DNA of 64,000 bases from Limnohabitans sp. Rim8 (GTDB taxonomy: Bacteria; Pseudomonadota; Gammaproteobacteria; Burkholderiales; Burkholderiaceae_C), in the NCBI GenBank assembly GCA_945897465.1, contig CAMDFK010000007.1:1-64000 (forward strand). Direction: 5' to 3'. Positions 40,482-52,760 of the stretch are shown here, in pieces (positions within the stretch are counted from its first letter, which is position 1; the number at the start of each line of letters is the position of its first letter). Under the pieces are notes generated by a model, which was not told the origin of the DNA, made no database searches, and saw nothing but the letters and a program-made list of their open reading frames with translations. The translations under genes were made by a program, and so were the position numbers.

Positions 40482-43304
40482 GTGCTCTTACTCATCGTAT
40501 TGCTCCCACTTCTGCTGGGTACATTGGTCACGTTTTGGCTGGGTTCCCGCTCTCGTCTTCTGACCGCGTGCGCGGCGGGCGCTGTGACGGCCAGCAGTTT
40601 GGGCTTGTTGCTGTCGATGGCCCCGGTCGTGCTGGCGGGCGATACGGTCATGAACGCCTGGCCTTGGGTGCCTGAGATCGGGCTGAACCTGACGTTCCGG
40701 CTTGACGGCTTGTCGATGATGTTCGCGGGCCTGATCCTGTTCATCGGGCTGATGATCATTTTGTATGCGCACTATTACCTGAGCGCCAAGGATTCGGCGG
40801 GCAAGTTTTACAGCGAGATGATGCTGTTCATGGCCGCCATGCTGGGTGTGGTGTTGTCGGACAACTTGCTGCTCTTGGTGGTGTTTTGGGAGCTGACCAG
40901 CGTTTCGTCGTTCTTGCTGGTGGGTTACTGGAGCTACCGGCCCGACGCCCGCGCCGGCGCCCGTCAGGCATTGGCCGTGACCGGTGGCGGCGGCTTGGCC
41001 ATGTTGGGGGGCTTTGTGCTCTTGGGCCAGATTGCGGGCACCTACGAGCTCAGTGAAATGCTGGGCAATGTGGCCGCCATTCAAGCCGACCCCATGTTCT
41101 TGCCCGCGCTCCTTTTGATTTTGCTCGGGGCTTTCACCAAGAGCGCTCAGTTCCCCTTCCACTTTTGGCTGCCTGACGCGATGGCCGCGCCCACGCCCGT
41201 GTCGGCTTACCTGCACTCGGCCACCATGGTCAAGGCCGGGGTGTTTTTGCTCATGCGCATGTACCCGGTCTTGGCCGGATCGGGTTATTTCGAGGCGATT
41301 GTCACCACGGTGGGCCTGATCACCGTGTTGTTCGCGGCTTTCATTGCCATCTTCAAGCACGACCTCAAGGGCTTGTTGGCTTATTCCACCGTCAGCCACT
41401 TGGGCCTGATCACCTTCTTGGTGGGTTTGGGCTCGCCGCTGGCCGCCGTGGCGGCGGTGTTCCATGTGCTCAACCACGCCACCTTCAAGGCTTCGCTGTT
41501 CATGATCGCGGGCATCGTGGACCACGAAACCCATTCGCGCGACATGCGCAAGCTCGGTGGTCTGTGGTCGCTCATGCCCTGGACGGCCACGCTGTCCATG
41601 GTGGCGGCCGCGTCCATGGCGGGTGTGCCTTTGACCAACGGCTTCCTGTCCAAAGAAATGTTCTTCACCGAGGCCGTGGTCGGAACATCGGGCACTTTTG
41701 CCTGGTTGGTGCCTGCTTTGGTGACCCTGGCCGGGGTCTGCAGCGTGGCGTATTCGCTGCGCTTTGTGCACGACACATATTTCAATGGGCCGCTGGGCGA
41801 TGTGCCCAACACCCACCCGCACGAGCCGCCGCTGGGCATGAAGCTGCCTGCCATGCTGCTGGTCACGCTGTGCATTGTGGTGGGGGTGTTGCCCGCGCTC
41901 ACGCTGGGCCCGCTGGTTGATGTGGCGGCCACCGCATTGGCTGGCAAACCGCTGCCTGAATACCACTTGTCCATTTGGCACGGTTTCAATTTGCCATTGC
42001 TCATGAGCGCGATCGCGCTGGTGGTGGGCATTGCGCTGTACCTGATGCTGGCCAAAAACAAGCGCCTGCACCGCATCGAATCCGAAGCCTGGTTTGGCCG
42101 CGCCACCGGTCGCCAAATGTTCGAAGGCCTGATTGATGGTCTGTTTGTGCTGTCTGCGCGGGTCACCACACGCCTTGAAAACGGCTCACTGCAAAGCTAC
42201 ATCGCCTGGATGCTGGGCGGCGTGGTGCTGGTGGTGGGCTGGCCCTTGCTGGGCAGCGGCATTGGCACCGGGCCGCGCGAGCTGCTGCCCGCATCGCCTC
42301 TGGCCATCATGATCTGGCTCTTGCTGGGTGCGGTCAGCCTGGCGCTGGCACTGCAGCATCACAAGCGCTTTCAGGCGGTGGTGCTGGTGGGCGTGGTGGG
42401 CTTGGTCACATCGCTCACCTTTGTCAGCCTGTCTGCCCCCGATTTGGCCCTGACTCAGTTGTCGGTCGAGGTGGTCTCTACGGTCTTGTTGCTCATGGGT
42501 CTGGCTTTGCTGCCCCAACATTCGCCACGCGAGTCGAGTGTGGTCAGACGCGTCCGCGACGCTGCTCTCGCATTGGCCGCTGGTGTGGGCATGGCTTGGC
42601 TGACCTGGGTTTTCTTGACCCGAGAATTCAGCTCGATTTCTTGGTTCTTCTTGGACAAGTCGATTCCGGTGGGCGGTGGCTCCAACGTGGTCAATGTGAT
42701 CCTAGTGGACTTCAGGGGCTACGACACCTTTGGCGAGATCACGGTGCTGGGCATTGCCGCCATTGGTGTGCTGGCCCTGATGGAGGGCATGCGCACGCGT
42801 CGCCCCACACAAGACCCCGATGGCCGCACCTGGACCTTTGCCGCCCAACCCCTGATGCTGCGGGTGGCCGCAGGGGTGGTGCTGCCGGTGGCCTTGGTGT
42901 TCACCATTTATATCTTCATGCGTGGGCACAACATGCCCGGTGGCGGATTCATCGCAGGCCTGATCACCGCCGTGGCGCTGGTGCTGCAGTTCATGTCCAT
43001 GGGGCAAGCCAAGGCCGAGTACCTGCTGCGCGGCCAGGCTGGTCGACGCTTTGTGAAGTGGATTGGCTCGGGTCTGGGCATTGCCGGGCTGACTGGTGTG
43101 GGCGCCTTTGTCTGGGGCCGCCCCTTCTTGACCAGTGCCCACGGCAACCCGGTGGTGCCAGTCTTGGGTGAGCTTCCGCTGGCCTCGGCCGCCTTGTTTG
43201 ACTTGGGGGTCTACTTGGTGGTGGTGGGCGCGACCTTGTTGACCATCTCGGTGCTGGGCTCTGTCACACGCGAAGTGCCAGGCGCTGCGTCCAAACCCTC
43301 CTAG
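40482..43304 (+). CDS. mrpA: Mrp-type Na+(K+)/H+ antiporter subunit A fused to B
   Basis: A 940-residue membrane protein starting at GTG 40482. The first part is the NuoL-like proton-channel unit (ENWELTSVSSFLLVGYW-like block here FWELTSVSSFLLVGYW, then SAQFPFHFWLPDAMAAPTPV with the conserved Lys just before it, and SAYLHSATMVKAG). The C-terminal 140 residues match MrpB (IYIFMRGHNMPGGGFIAGLI). This AB fusion is known as PhaAB in rhizobia. It heads the six-gene antiporter operon that exports monovalent cations in exchange for protons. Confidence 0.93.
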   Translation: MLLLIVLLPLLLGTLVTFWLGSRSRLLTACAAGAVTASSLGLLLSMAPVVLAGDTVMNAWPWVPEIGLNLTFRLDGLSMMFAGLILFIGLMIILYAHYYLSAKDSAGKFYSEMMLFMAAMLGVVLSDNLLLLVVFWELTSVSSFLLVGYWSYRPDARAGARQALAVTGGGGLAMLGGFVLLGQIAGTYELSEMLGNVAAIQADPMFLPALLLILLGAFTKSAQFPFHFWLPDAMAAPTPVSAYLHSATMVKAGVFLLMRMYPVLAGSGYFEAIVTTVGLITVLFAAFIAIFKHDLKGLLAYSTVSHLGLITFLVGLGSPLAAVAAVFHVLNHATFKASLFMIAGIVDHETHSRDMRKLGGLWSLMPWTATLSMVAAASMAGVPLTNGFLSKEMFFTEAVVGTSGTFAWLVPALVTLAGVCSVAYSLRFVHDTYFNGPLGDVPNTHPHEPPLGMKLPAMLLVTLCIVVGVLPALTLGPLVDVAATALAGKPLPEYHLSIWHGFNLPLLMSAIALVVGIALYLMLAKNKRLHRIESEAWFGRATGRQMFEGLIDGLFVLSARVTTRLENGSLQSYIAWMLGGVVLVVGWPLLGSGIGTGPRELLPASPLAIMIWLLLGAVSLALALQHHKRFQAVVLVGVVGLVTSLTFVSLSAPDLALTQLSVEVVSTVLLLMGLALLPQHSPRESSVVRRVRDAALALAAGVGMAWLTWVFLTREFSSISWFFLDKSIPVGGGSNVVNVILVDFRGYDTFGEITVLGIAAIGVLALMEGMRTRRPTQDPDGRTWTFAAQPLMLRVAAGVVLPVALVFTIYIFMRGHNMPGGGFIAGLITAVALVLQFMSMGQAKAEYLLRGQAGRRFVKWIGSGLGIAGLTGVGAFVWGRPFLTSAHGNPVVPVLGELPLASAALFDLGVYLVVVGATLLTISVLGSVTREVPGAASKPS

Positions 43305-43365
43305 GTGGCCGCATGAACTTTGCCGTTTCCCCATTGAGCGATTTGAGTCGCAGCAAGGAGCTCTC

Positions 43366-43731
43366 ATGAGCATGGAATTTTTGTTGGCCAGCGGTATCGG
43401 TTTTGTGACCGCCTGTGCTGTTTATTTGATGCTGCGAGGACGGACTTTCACCGTCGTGCTGGGTTTGTCTCTGCTGGGCTACGCTGTCAACGTCTTCATC
43501 TTTTCTATGGGCCGTTTGTGGAGCAATGCCCAGCCCATCTTGCAAGGTCAAGGCCCTGTGGCTGACCCACTGCCGCAAGCCCTGGTCCTCACCGCCATTG
43601 TGATCGGCTTTGCGACCACCGGCTTTGTCATTGAACTGGCCCTGCGCAGTCGCCACGAAAGCGGCAGCGACCATGTGGATGGGCAAGAGCCCGGGCAAGC
43701 TGGTGGTGCAGCCCGCGGAGGACAAGCCTGA
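43366..43731 (+). CDS. mrpC: Mrp antiporter subunit C
   Basis: A 121-residue NuoK-like subunit with three hydrophobic segments: LLASGIGFVTACAVYLMLR, FTVVLGLSLLGYAVNVFIF and ALVLTAIVIGFATTGFVIEL. The segment PLPQALVLTAIVIG is diagnostic of MrpC/NuoK. Its stop overlaps the mrpD start by one base (TGATG). A ribosome site (AAGGAG) precedes the ATG. Confidence 0.93.
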   Translation: MSMEFLLASGIGFVTACAVYLMLRGRTFTVVLGLSLLGYAVNVFIFSMGRLWSNAQPILQGQGPVADPLPQALVLTAIVIGFATTGFVIELALRSRHESGSDHVDGQEPGQAGGAARGGQA

Positions 43732-45407
43732 TGTTTGATGCAGTTTTCTCTTTTTGGCTGCAGCACGCGCCTGTGTTGTCGGTCCTGCTGCCCGTGTTCA
43801 CGGCGGTGGCTTTGCTGTTGCTCGGTGATGGCTCCCAGCAAGTGGCGGCAGGTGGACACGTTGATCAGCGCCAACGTTGGTCTCGCCGCTTAGGGCTGGC
43901 TTCGGTTTTGCTGGGTTTGCTCATGGCTGTGGGTCTGGTGGTTCAGGCCAGCAGCGGTGAATTGTTGGTCTACCAATTGGGTGAATGGCCTGCGCCTTTT
44001 GGCATCGTGATGGTGTTCGACCGTTTGTCCGGCCTGATGGTGCTGCTGACTTACCTTGTGGCCGTGCCTGTGCTCTGGTACGCCACAGGCGGCTGGGACA
44101 CGCGGGGGCGTCATTTCCATGCGCTGTTCCAGTTCCAACTCATGGGGCTGTGCGGTGCGTTCATGACGGGTGATTTGTTCAACCTGTTCGTGTTTTTTGA
44201 GGTCTTGCTGATCGCCTCTTATGTGCTGCTGGTGCATGGCCAGGGGCGCGAGCGCTTTCGCATGGGTATCCATTACGTGGTGCTCAATTTGTCGGCTTCG
44301 TGCTTGTTCCTGATTGGCCTGGCCATGGTCTACAGCGTGACCGGCACACTCAACATGGCCGATGTGGGCCTGCAGGTGGCGCAACTCACGGGTGACAGTG
44401 CTTGGCTGGCGCGGGCGGCGGCGTTGGTGCTGCTGGCCGTGTTCGGCCTGAAGGCCGCGCTGGTGCCGCTGTACTTTTGGCTGCCGGGCACTTATGCGGC
44501 GGCCAGTGCGCCTGTAGCGGCGCTGTTTGCCATCATGACCAAGGTCGGGGTGTACAGCATCATCCGCACACACTGGGTGATTTTTGGCGTGGGGGGTGGG
44601 GAGTCTGCTTTGGCCGTGGCCGACTGGCTGCTGCCACTGGCTTTGACCACCAGCGCCCTTGGGGTGTTGGGCGCCTTGGCAGCGCACAGCATGAGCCGCT
44701 TGGTGGCCTATCTCACGGTGTCCTCGGTGGGCACTTTGCTGGCCTGTGTAGGCTTGTACACCACCGACACTTTGTCAGCGGCGCTTTATTACACGCTGCA
44801 CAGCACCATTGTCATTGCGGGTTTGTTCTTGCTCGTGGAGCTGATGGCTGCGCAGCGCGGTCAAGCCTTGGACAAACTGCGCCCCGCGGTGGCCGTGTGC
44901 GAGCCGGTGCTGCTGGGTCTGATGCTGCTGTTTGGCGCCGCCTCGGCTGCGGGTTTGCCGCCTTTGCCCGGCTTTTTGGGTAAGCTCATGATTTTGGAGA
45001 GCAGCTCGGGTCTGCCCGCACAGGCCTGGGTCTGGACCGTGGTGCTGAGTGTGGGCTTTTTCACCATCGTGGGCTTGGCCCGCGCGGGTGTGGTTCTGTT
45101 TTGGCACATTCAGCCCGAGCCGGATGAGGCGCAAGGCAACTCGGGCAGCAGCCCCAAGCTCTTGTCGGCCGTGTGGGCCTTCATGGCGCTGACCGTGGCC
45201 ATGGCTGTGCTGGCTTCGCCCATCAAGCGTTACACCGACGATACCGCCACACAACTGGCCGACACGGCCGCTTATGCCAAAGCCGTACTGGGTTTGGAGG
45301 CTGGCCAATCCACAACCAGCACGCGGGCGTATGACGGTGCACGTCCATCGGCACCAGTTTCTGCACTTGCTTCGGAACCCGAATCTCCAGCCAAGGAAAA
45401 CCGATGA
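43731..45407 (+). CDS. mrpD: Mrp antiporter subunit D
   Basis: A 558-residue NuoM/N-like subunit with many hydrophobic helices. The family blocks MTGDLFNLFVFFEVLLIASY (with its Glu in the membrane), LKAALVPLYFWLPGTYAAAS (carrying the conserved Lys) and AALFAIMTKVGVYSIIR are visible. It is the second proton-channel subunit of the complex. It overlaps mrpC by one base and mrpE by four bases, showing translational coupling. Confidence 0.94.
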   Translation: MFDAVFSFWLQHAPVLSVLLPVFTAVALLLLGDGSQQVAAGGHVDQRQRWSRRLGLASVLLGLLMAVGLVVQASSGELLVYQLGEWPAPFGIVMVFDRLSGLMVLLTYLVAVPVLWYATGGWDTRGRHFHALFQFQLMGLCGAFMTGDLFNLFVFFEVLLIASYVLLVHGQGRERFRMGIHYVVLNLSASCLFLIGLAMVYSVTGTLNMADVGLQVAQLTGDSAWLARAAALVLLAVFGLKAALVPLYFWLPGTYAAASAPVAALFAIMTKVGVYSIIRTHWVIFGVGGGESALAVADWLLPLALTTSALGVLGALAAHSMSRLVAYLTVSSVGTLLACVGLYTTDTLSAALYYTLHSTIVIAGLFLLVELMAAQRGQALDKLRPAVAVCEPVLLGLMLLFGAASAAGLPPLPGFLGKLMILESSSGLPAQAWVWTVVLSVGFFTIVGLARAGVVLFWHIQPEPDEAQGNSGSSPKLLSAVWAFMALTVAMAVLASPIKRYTDDTATQLADTAAYAKAVLGLEAGQSTTSTRAYDGARPSAPVSALASEPESPAKENR

Positions 45408-45958
45408 AACAGTCCCCTGCGCATCAGACCCCTCGGGCGACATGGCTGAGCCATCCCGTACTTTCTTTGTTGTTGGGCATCAGTTGGCTGGCTTTGTCGC
45501 ACAGTTTGGCCCCGGTGCACCTCTTGTCGGCTGTGTTGATCGCGCTGATTGTGCCGCGGCTGATCCATCCGTTTTTAGGTCCGGCAGCCCACATCCGGTG
45601 GGGCGCAGCTTTGCGTCTGGTTGGGGTGGTCCTCAAGGACATTGTGATGTCCAACATCACTGTGGCCCGCTTGGTGCTTGGCTCCATGAAAGCCATGTCG
45701 CCGGCCTGGATGGCCGTGCCTTTGGCCAGTGATCACGCGATGGTCAACGCTTTGTTCGCCAGCATCATCACCACCACGCCGGGCACGGTGTCTTGTGTGG
45801 TGGATGAGACTCGGCGCGAAATCTTGGTCCATGCGCTGAACTGCGACGATGCGCAAGCCATGATCGATGATATGAAAACCCGCTACGAAGCGCCCTTGTT
45901 GCACATCTTTGGGTGCAACGAGGCATCTGCACCCCTCGGAAAGAAAGGCCTGCAATGA
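45404..45958 (+). CDS. mrpE: Mrp antiporter subunit E
   Basis: A 184-residue subunit with an N-terminal double hydrophobic hairpin and a soluble C-terminal domain. VLKDIVMSNITVARLVLG and NALFASIITTTPGTVSCVVD are typical MrpE blocks. It overlaps mrpD and mrpF by four bases each. The C-terminus NCDDAQAMIDDMKTRYEAPL lies in the cytoplasm. Confidence 0.93.
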   Translation: MKQSPAHQTPRATWLSHPVLSLLLGISWLALSHSLAPVHLLSAVLIALIVPRLIHPFLGPAAHIRWGAALRLVGVVLKDIVMSNITVARLVLGSMKAMSPAWMAVPLASDHAMVNALFASIITTTPGTVSCVVDETRREILVHALNCDDAQAMIDDMKTRYEAPLLHIFGCNEASAPLGKKGLQ

Positions 45959-46230
45959 GCATCCTGGATTTGGCCCTGTCGGTCGCAATTGTGGCCGTCA
46001 CCTTGGCGGTGGCGCTGTGCGCCTGGCGGCTTTTTCGTGGCCCCGAAACCACCGACCGCATTCTTGCGCTTGACACTTTGTCGATGAACGCTGTGGCCCT
46101 GATCGTCTTGTTGGGCATCCGCTGGCAAACTGCGTTGCTGTTTGAGGCCGCCTTGCTGGTGGCCATGTTGGGTTTTGCCTCGACGGTGGCGCTGGCGCGT
46201 TACCTCAGCCGCGGTGATGTGGTCGAATAA
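45955..46230 (+). CDS. mrpF: Mrp antiporter subunit F
   Basis: A 91-residue subunit with three hydrophobic segments. The block FRGPETTDRILALDTLSMNA is characteristic of MrpF. The ATG at 45955 overlaps the mrpE stop (ATGA), so a longer frame is rejected. Twelve bases separate it from mrpG, with AAGGAGT as ribosome site. Confidence 0.93.
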   Translation: MSILDLALSVAIVAVTLAVALCAWRLFRGPETTDRILALDTLSMNAVALIVLLGIRWQTALLFEAALLVAMLGFASTVALARYLSRGDVVE

Positions 46231-46242
46231 AAGGAGTCTCTC

Positions 46243-46584
46243 ATGCACACCCTGATTGAATGGACTGCAGCGGCTTTGATTTTGATTGCTGCCTTTTTCT
46301 TGCTGGTCGGCGCCATTGGACTGGTGCGCCTGCCTGATTTTTACATGCGCATGCACGCCCCCACCAAGGCGTCTACCTTGGGCGTTGGCGGTATTTTGGT
46401 GGCTTCGATGCTGGTGTCGGCCTTTCAGGGCCGTGCGGGCATGGCCGAGTTGCTCATCACTTTGTTTGTGTTTGTCACCGCGCCCGTGTCGGCCAACCTG
46501 ATGGCCCAGGCTGCGCTGCACCTGAAAGCGCGATCACAAGCTCCCGTGCCACCACAAGCTGTGCCAGAGCGACATAAAAGCTGA
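46243..46584 (+). CDS. mrpG: Mrp antiporter subunit G
   Basis: A 113-residue subunit with three hydrophobic segments. IGLVRLPDFYMRMHAPTKAS is the family signature. It completes the set A(B)-C-D-E-F-G, the group 2 type in which B is fused to A. The operon ends here; the next gene (paaZ) follows after a 113-bp gap containing a palindrome. Confidence 0.94.
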   Translation: MHTLIEWTAAALILIAAFFLLVGAIGLVRLPDFYMRMHAPTKASTLGVGGILVASMLVSAFQGRAGMAELLITLFVFVTAPVSANLMAQAALHLKARSQAPVPPQAVPERHKS

Positions 46585-46610
46585 ATTGACCTCTGACATT
46601 GCGACTAGAA

Positions 46611-46634
46611 TTAACCGACCGCCCGGTTGGTTAA
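46611..46634. promoter_or_regulatory. Imperfect palindrome upstream of paaZ, TetR/PaaR-like
   Basis: TTAACCGACCGC (46611-46622) and CCGGTTGGTTAA (46623-46634) match as inverted halves at ten of twelve positions. The ACCGACCG/CGGTTGGT core resembles operators of TetR-type regulators of acyl-CoA and phenylacetyl-CoA genes. It ends 63 bp before the paaZ start. Confidence 0.65.
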
Positions 46635-46697
46635 CGCATTGGTTGGAACAATTTTTGCCATTTCACCGGGTTTTGACCTCTTCAAGGAAAACACCCC

Positions 46698-48743
46698 ATG
46701 TCCCAAGTCCTGCAAAGTTTCATCGGTGGCCAGTGGATCGGCCAGCAAGGTGCGCAAGCCCTTCGCAGCGCCGTCAACGGCCAAACGGTGTTCCAGACCC
46801 ATGCCGAGTCGATTGATTTTGGCGACGCGGTGCACTACGCCCGCACCGTGGGCCTGCCCAATTTGCTCAAGCTGGACTTTCAAGAACGTGCCCAGCGCCT
46901 GAAGGCCTTGGCCAAGTATTTGGGTGAGCACAAAGAGCAGCTGTACGCCATTTCCACCCACACCGGTGCCACCCGCGCTGACAGTTGGGTGGACATCGAA
47001 GGCGGCGCGGGCACGCTGTTCGCCTATTCGGGCATGGGCAGCAACGAGTTGCCCAGCGGCAACCTGATCCACGAAGGCCCAGCATTCCCGTTGGGCAAAA
47101 AAGGCGGCTTTGCGGGCACGCACATCCTGGTGCCGCGCGGCGGCATTGCGGTGCACATCAATGCCTTCAATTTCCCTATCTGGGGCTTGCTTGAAAAATT
47201 TGCGCCGAGCTTTTTGGCGGGCATGCCTTGCATCGGCAAGCCCGCTTCGTCCACCAGCTACCTGACCGAAGCCATGGTTCGCATGGTCGAGAAATCGGGC
47301 ATCTTGCCTGCCGGTTCGCTCCAGCTGGTGATCGGCTCCACGGGCGACCTATTGGACCGCCTGAATGGCCAGGATGTGGTGACGTTTACCGGCTCGGCCG
47401 ACACCGCCGCCATGCTGCGCGTGCACCCCAATGTGGTCAAGCACAGCATCCCCTTCAACGCCGAAGCCGACTCGCTCAACTGCGCCATCCTCGCGCCCGA
47501 TGTCACGCCTGATGACGAAGAGTTCGATTTGTTCGTGAAAGAAGTCGCCCGCGAGATGACCGTCAAGGCGGGTCAGAAGTGCACCGCGATTCGCCGCGCC
47601 ATCGTGCCGCGCCAGCATCTGGACGCCGTCGCTGAAAAGCTCAAGGCCCGTTTGGCCAAAGTGGTGGTGGGTGACCCGTCGGTTGAAGGCGTGAAGATGG
47701 GGGCACTGGCCTCGCATTCGCAGCAAGCCGACGTGGCCGAGCGCGTGGCGCTGCTGCGCCAAAGCGCCGAGCTGGTGTTTGGCGGTGGTGCCGATTTCAG
47801 CCCAGTGGGCGAGGGCGTTGCCCAAGGCGCGTTCTTCCAGCCCACATTGCTGCTGTGCCAAAAGCCTTTGCAAACCGACAGCGTGCACCACGTGGAAGCC
47901 TTTGGCCCCGTGAGCACCCTCATGCCTTACGACGGCATCGACGAAGCGCTGCAACTGGCCGCACGCGGTCAGGGCAGTTTGGTCGGCACGTTGGTCACCA
48001 AAGACCCGCAGATTGCGGCCTGCATCATCCCGGTGGCGGCCGCTTTGCATGGCCGCTTGCACATTCTGGACCGCGAATCGGCGGTGGAGTCGACCGGTCA
48101 CGGCTCGCCGCTGCCGCCGCTCAAACACGGCGGCCCAGGCCGTGCTGGTGGGGGTGAAGAGCTCGGCGGCATCCGCGCCGTCAAGCACCTGATGCAGCGC
48201 ACTGCGTTGCAGGGCTCGCCCACCATGATCGCTGCGGTGACGGGCGAGTACATGCGCGGCGCCAAGCTGATCGAGACCGAGGTCCACCCTTTCCGCCGGT
48301 ACTTTGAAGAGTTGCAAATTGGCGAGAGCTTGCTGACCCACCGCCGCACCGTGGGCGAGGCCGACATCGTGGCCTTTGGTGGTTTGTCGGGTGACTATTT
48401 CTACATGCATTTCGACGAGATCGCGGCCAAGGACTCGCCATTTGGCAAACGCATCGCGCACGGCTACTTTGTGCTGTCGGCGGCGGCGGGCTTGTTTGTC
48501 TCGCCCGCGCCCGGCCCGGTGCTGGCCAACTACGGCCTCGACACCCTGCGCTTCGTCAAGCCCGTGGGGATTGGCGACACCATTCAGGCCCGATTGACGG
48601 CCAAACGCAAGATCGACCGCAACAAGAAAGACGCCAACGGCGTGGGGCAGGGCGTGGTGGCTTGGGATGTGGAAGTGAGCAACCAATTGGGCGAGCTCGT
48701 GGCCAGCTACGACATCTTGACGCTGGTGGCCAAAAAGGGCTGA
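46698..48743 (+). CDS. paaZ: Bifunctional oxepin-CoA hydrolase / semialdehyde dehydrogenase
   Basis: A 681-residue two-domain protein. Residues 1 to about 520 form an aldehyde dehydrogenase with the Glu in FNAEADSLN and catalytic Cys in [10 protein letters not shown]. Residues about 530-681 form a MaoC-like hydratase with the [13 protein letters not shown] and [14 protein letters not shown] motif (Asp and His). PaaZ opens the oxepin-CoA ring in phenylacetate breakdown and oxidises the resulting aldehyde. Here it stands alone, without paaABCDE or paaG-K beside it. Confidence 0.92.
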   Translation: MSQVLQSFIGGQWIGQQGAQALRSAVNGQTVFQTHAESIDFGDAVHYARTVGLPNLLKLDFQERAQRLKALAKYLGEHKEQLYAISTHTGATRADSWVDIEGGAGTLFAYSGMGSNELPSGNLIHEGPAFPLGKKGGFAGTHILVPRGGIAVHINAFNFPIWGLLEKFAPSFLAGMPCIGKPASSTSYLTEAMVRMVEKSGILPAGSLQLVIGSTGDLLDRLNGQDVVTFTGSADTAAMLRVHPNVVKHSIPFNAEADSLNCAILAPDVTPDDEEFDLFVKEVAREMTVKAGQKCTAIRRAIVPRQHLDAVAEKLKARLAKVVVGDPSVEGVKMGALASHSQQADVAERVALLRQSAELVFGGGADFSPVGEGVAQGAFFQPTLLLCQKPLQTDSVHHVEAFGPVSTLMPYDGIDEALQLAARGQGSLVGTLVTKDPQIAACIIPVAAALHGRLHILDRESAVESTGHGSPLPPLKHGGPGRAGGGEELGGIRAVKHLMQRTALQGSPTMIAAVTGEYMRGAKLIETEVHPFRRYFEELQIGESLLTHRRTVGEADIVAFGGLSGDYFYMHFDEIAAKDSPFGKRIAHGYFVLSAAAGLFVSPAPGPVLANYGLDTLRFVKPVGIGDTIQARLTAKRKIDRNKKDANGVGQGVVAWDVEVSNQLGELVASYDILTLVAKKG

Positions 48744-48760
48744 GGCCTCCGAGGAGCGCT

Positions 48761-49375
48761 ATGAACTGGTACGACCGCGTGGTGCTCCCTTACATGATCG
48801 ACATGGCCTGTGGCCTGCCGATGGTGCAGGCGCAGCGCCGCCAGTTGGTTCCCCAAGCGCAGGGGCGCGTGCTGGAAATTGGCATGGGCACGGGGCGCAA
48901 CCTGCCTTTTTATGACCGAAACCGCGTGACGCGTTTGGTGGGGGTGGACCCGGCCATGCAGATGCACCACCTGGCCCAAAAGCGCAGCCAAAAGGCGGGC
49001 ATCGCCGTCGAGTTGATTGGCCTGTCGGCCGAGCAGCTGCCCACAGCAGACGCCAGCTTCGACACCGTGGTCTGCACCTACACCCTGTGCAGTATTCCGG
49101 ATGCGGCGCAGGCCCTGCGCGAGATGCGTCGGGTTTTGGCACCGGGTGGCCAGCTCCTTTTTTGCGAACATGGCCGCGCCCCGGATGCGAGCGTACGCCG
49201 TTGGCAAGATCGACTGCAGCCGCTGTGGGGCCCCTTGGCTGGCGGGTGTCAGTTGGGGCGTGACATTCCGGCTTTGTTGCTGGAGGCAGGGTTTGTGGCC
49301 GATACCCAATCGGCTTATCTGGCGGGGCCTCGACCCATGACATTTCATTACTGGGGCCAGGCGCAAGCGGCCTGA
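48761..49375 (+). CDS. Class I SAM-dependent methyltransferase
   Basis: A 204-residue protein with the Rossmann-type methyltransferase motifs VLEIGMGTGRNLPFY (motif I), VGVDPAMQMH (motif II), FDTVVCTYTLCSIPD (motif IV) and LRRVLAPGGQLLFCEHG-like sequence (here RRVLAPGGQLLFCEHG). It resembles UbiE/COQ5-like or phospholipid N-methyltransferases. The ATG at 48761 has GAGGAG nearby. It follows paaZ by 17 bp and may be co-transcribed. The substrate is unknown. Confidence 0.86.
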   Translation: MNWYDRVVLPYMIDMACGLPMVQAQRRQLVPQAQGRVLEIGMGTGRNLPFYDRNRVTRLVGVDPAMQMHHLAQKRSQKAGIAVELIGLSAEQLPTADASFDTVVCTYTLCSIPDAAQALREMRRVLAPGGQLLFCEHGRAPDASVRRWQDRLQPLWGPLAGGCQLGRDIPALLLEAGFVADTQSAYLAGPRPMTFHYWGQAQAA

Positions 49376-49402
49376 TCCATTGCTTCCGGGATAATCCAAG
49401 GC

Positions 49403-49807
49403 ATGAGATCCCCCATTGCCGTTGTCGACGTTGACCGTTGTGAAACTTGGACCCGTTACAAAAACGGATTGTGCGACAGCTGCGCCGCCAACTGCTGCAC
49501 CATGCCGGTTGAGGTGAAGATGCCCGATCTGGTGCGGCTGGGCATGGTGGACCCGTTTGAGGCCGAGCACGATGACCCCAAACAGATTGCCAAGCGTTTG
49601 ACCAAAGCCGGTCTGATCGAGCACTTCAACTTCAAGAACAGCATTTTCAGTTTGGCGCGTCGCGCCAGTGGTGATTGCCATTTGCTGGATGCCAAAACCC
49701 GGCGCTGTACGGTCTACGACAAGCGTCCCAACACCTGTCGCTTGCATCCTCAGGTGGGGCCGCGCCCCAACCACTGCCCTTACGGTAACAAAGCGCAGTC
49801 GCGCTGA
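49403..49807 (+). CDS. YkgJ-family cysteine cluster protein
   Basis: A 134-residue protein with the eight-Cys zinc/iron-binding pattern of the YkgJ/UPF0153 family: CDSCAANCC at the start, then CHLLDAKTRRCTVYDKRPNTC (shown in part) and a final Cys near HCPYGN. The family is thought to bind a metal cluster, but its function is unknown. It follows the methyltransferase gene by 27 bp and precedes a bidirectional terminator. Confidence 0.88.
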   Translation: MRSPIAVVDVDRCETWTRYKNGLCDSCAANCCTMPVEVKMPDLVRLGMVDPFEAEHDDPKQIAKRLTKAGLIEHFNFKNSIFSLARRASGDCHLLDAKTRRCTVYDKRPNTCRLHPQVGPRPNHCPYGNKAQSR

Positions 49808-49818
49808 GATGCATAAAA

Positions 49819-49850
49819 AAAGCCTCCCGACTGGAAAGTCGGGAGGCTTT
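49819..49850. terminator. Bidirectional terminator between YkgJ-type gene and rpoD
   Basis: AAAGCCTCCCGACT (49819-49832) pairs perfectly with AGTCGGGAGGCTTT (49837-49850) around GGAA. A-run at 49815-49821 gives the T-run for the minus-strand rpoD transcript, whose stop is 22 bp away; the plus-strand run is shorter. Confidence 0.92.
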
Positions 49851-49871
49851 GAACTTTGAAGAACAGGGCGT

Positions 49872-52406
<2,535 letters not shown>

Positions 52407-52760
52407 GAATAACCTCGAGACACAAAAAGAGACAAGGAAACAGACACAGTCAGCGCCAAATACATCCCGGCGCGGGCGTGGTTTGAGGGACAGATGAAAA
52501 CCACAGTTGGGTGTTCAAGCTGCATTGGCAAGGTTGTGGGCGAACATTTCGAGTGCAGTCCTTGCGGAACGGTGACTGGCCCGCATGGGGGCATCGCGTG
52601 GATGGCGTTGGTCTGGCCGGAGGTGCTGCTGTCGCGCTTGCCGAAAACCTTGGATTATAACTGTTTTTTAGCGTTGTAAGGGCAGTTGTGTTCAGCGAGG
52701 GCGCGGAGCCACAGCGACTTTGGGCGGTCATGGGGCGTTTTCAAGTCAAGGCCATGCGGC
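52407..52760. other. Region upstream of rpoD, no gene seen
   Basis: This 354-bp gap contains no supportable gene. On the minus strand a TATAAT lies at 52654-52659, about 250 bp upstream of the rpoD start codon, leaving a GC-rich leader. Confidence 0.55.
52654..52659 (-). promoter_or_regulatory. Candidate -10 box for rpoD
   Basis: TATAAT on the minus strand, preceded by an A-rich stretch; TTACAA lies 14 bp further upstream, which is closer than the usual 17 bp. It is the only good -10 match I noticed upstream of rpoD. Confidence 0.35.

Noticed and set aside
52450-52731. A 93-codon minus-strand open frame upstream of rpoD
   Set aside because: It has no coherent protein character and overlaps the likely promoter and leader of rpoD.
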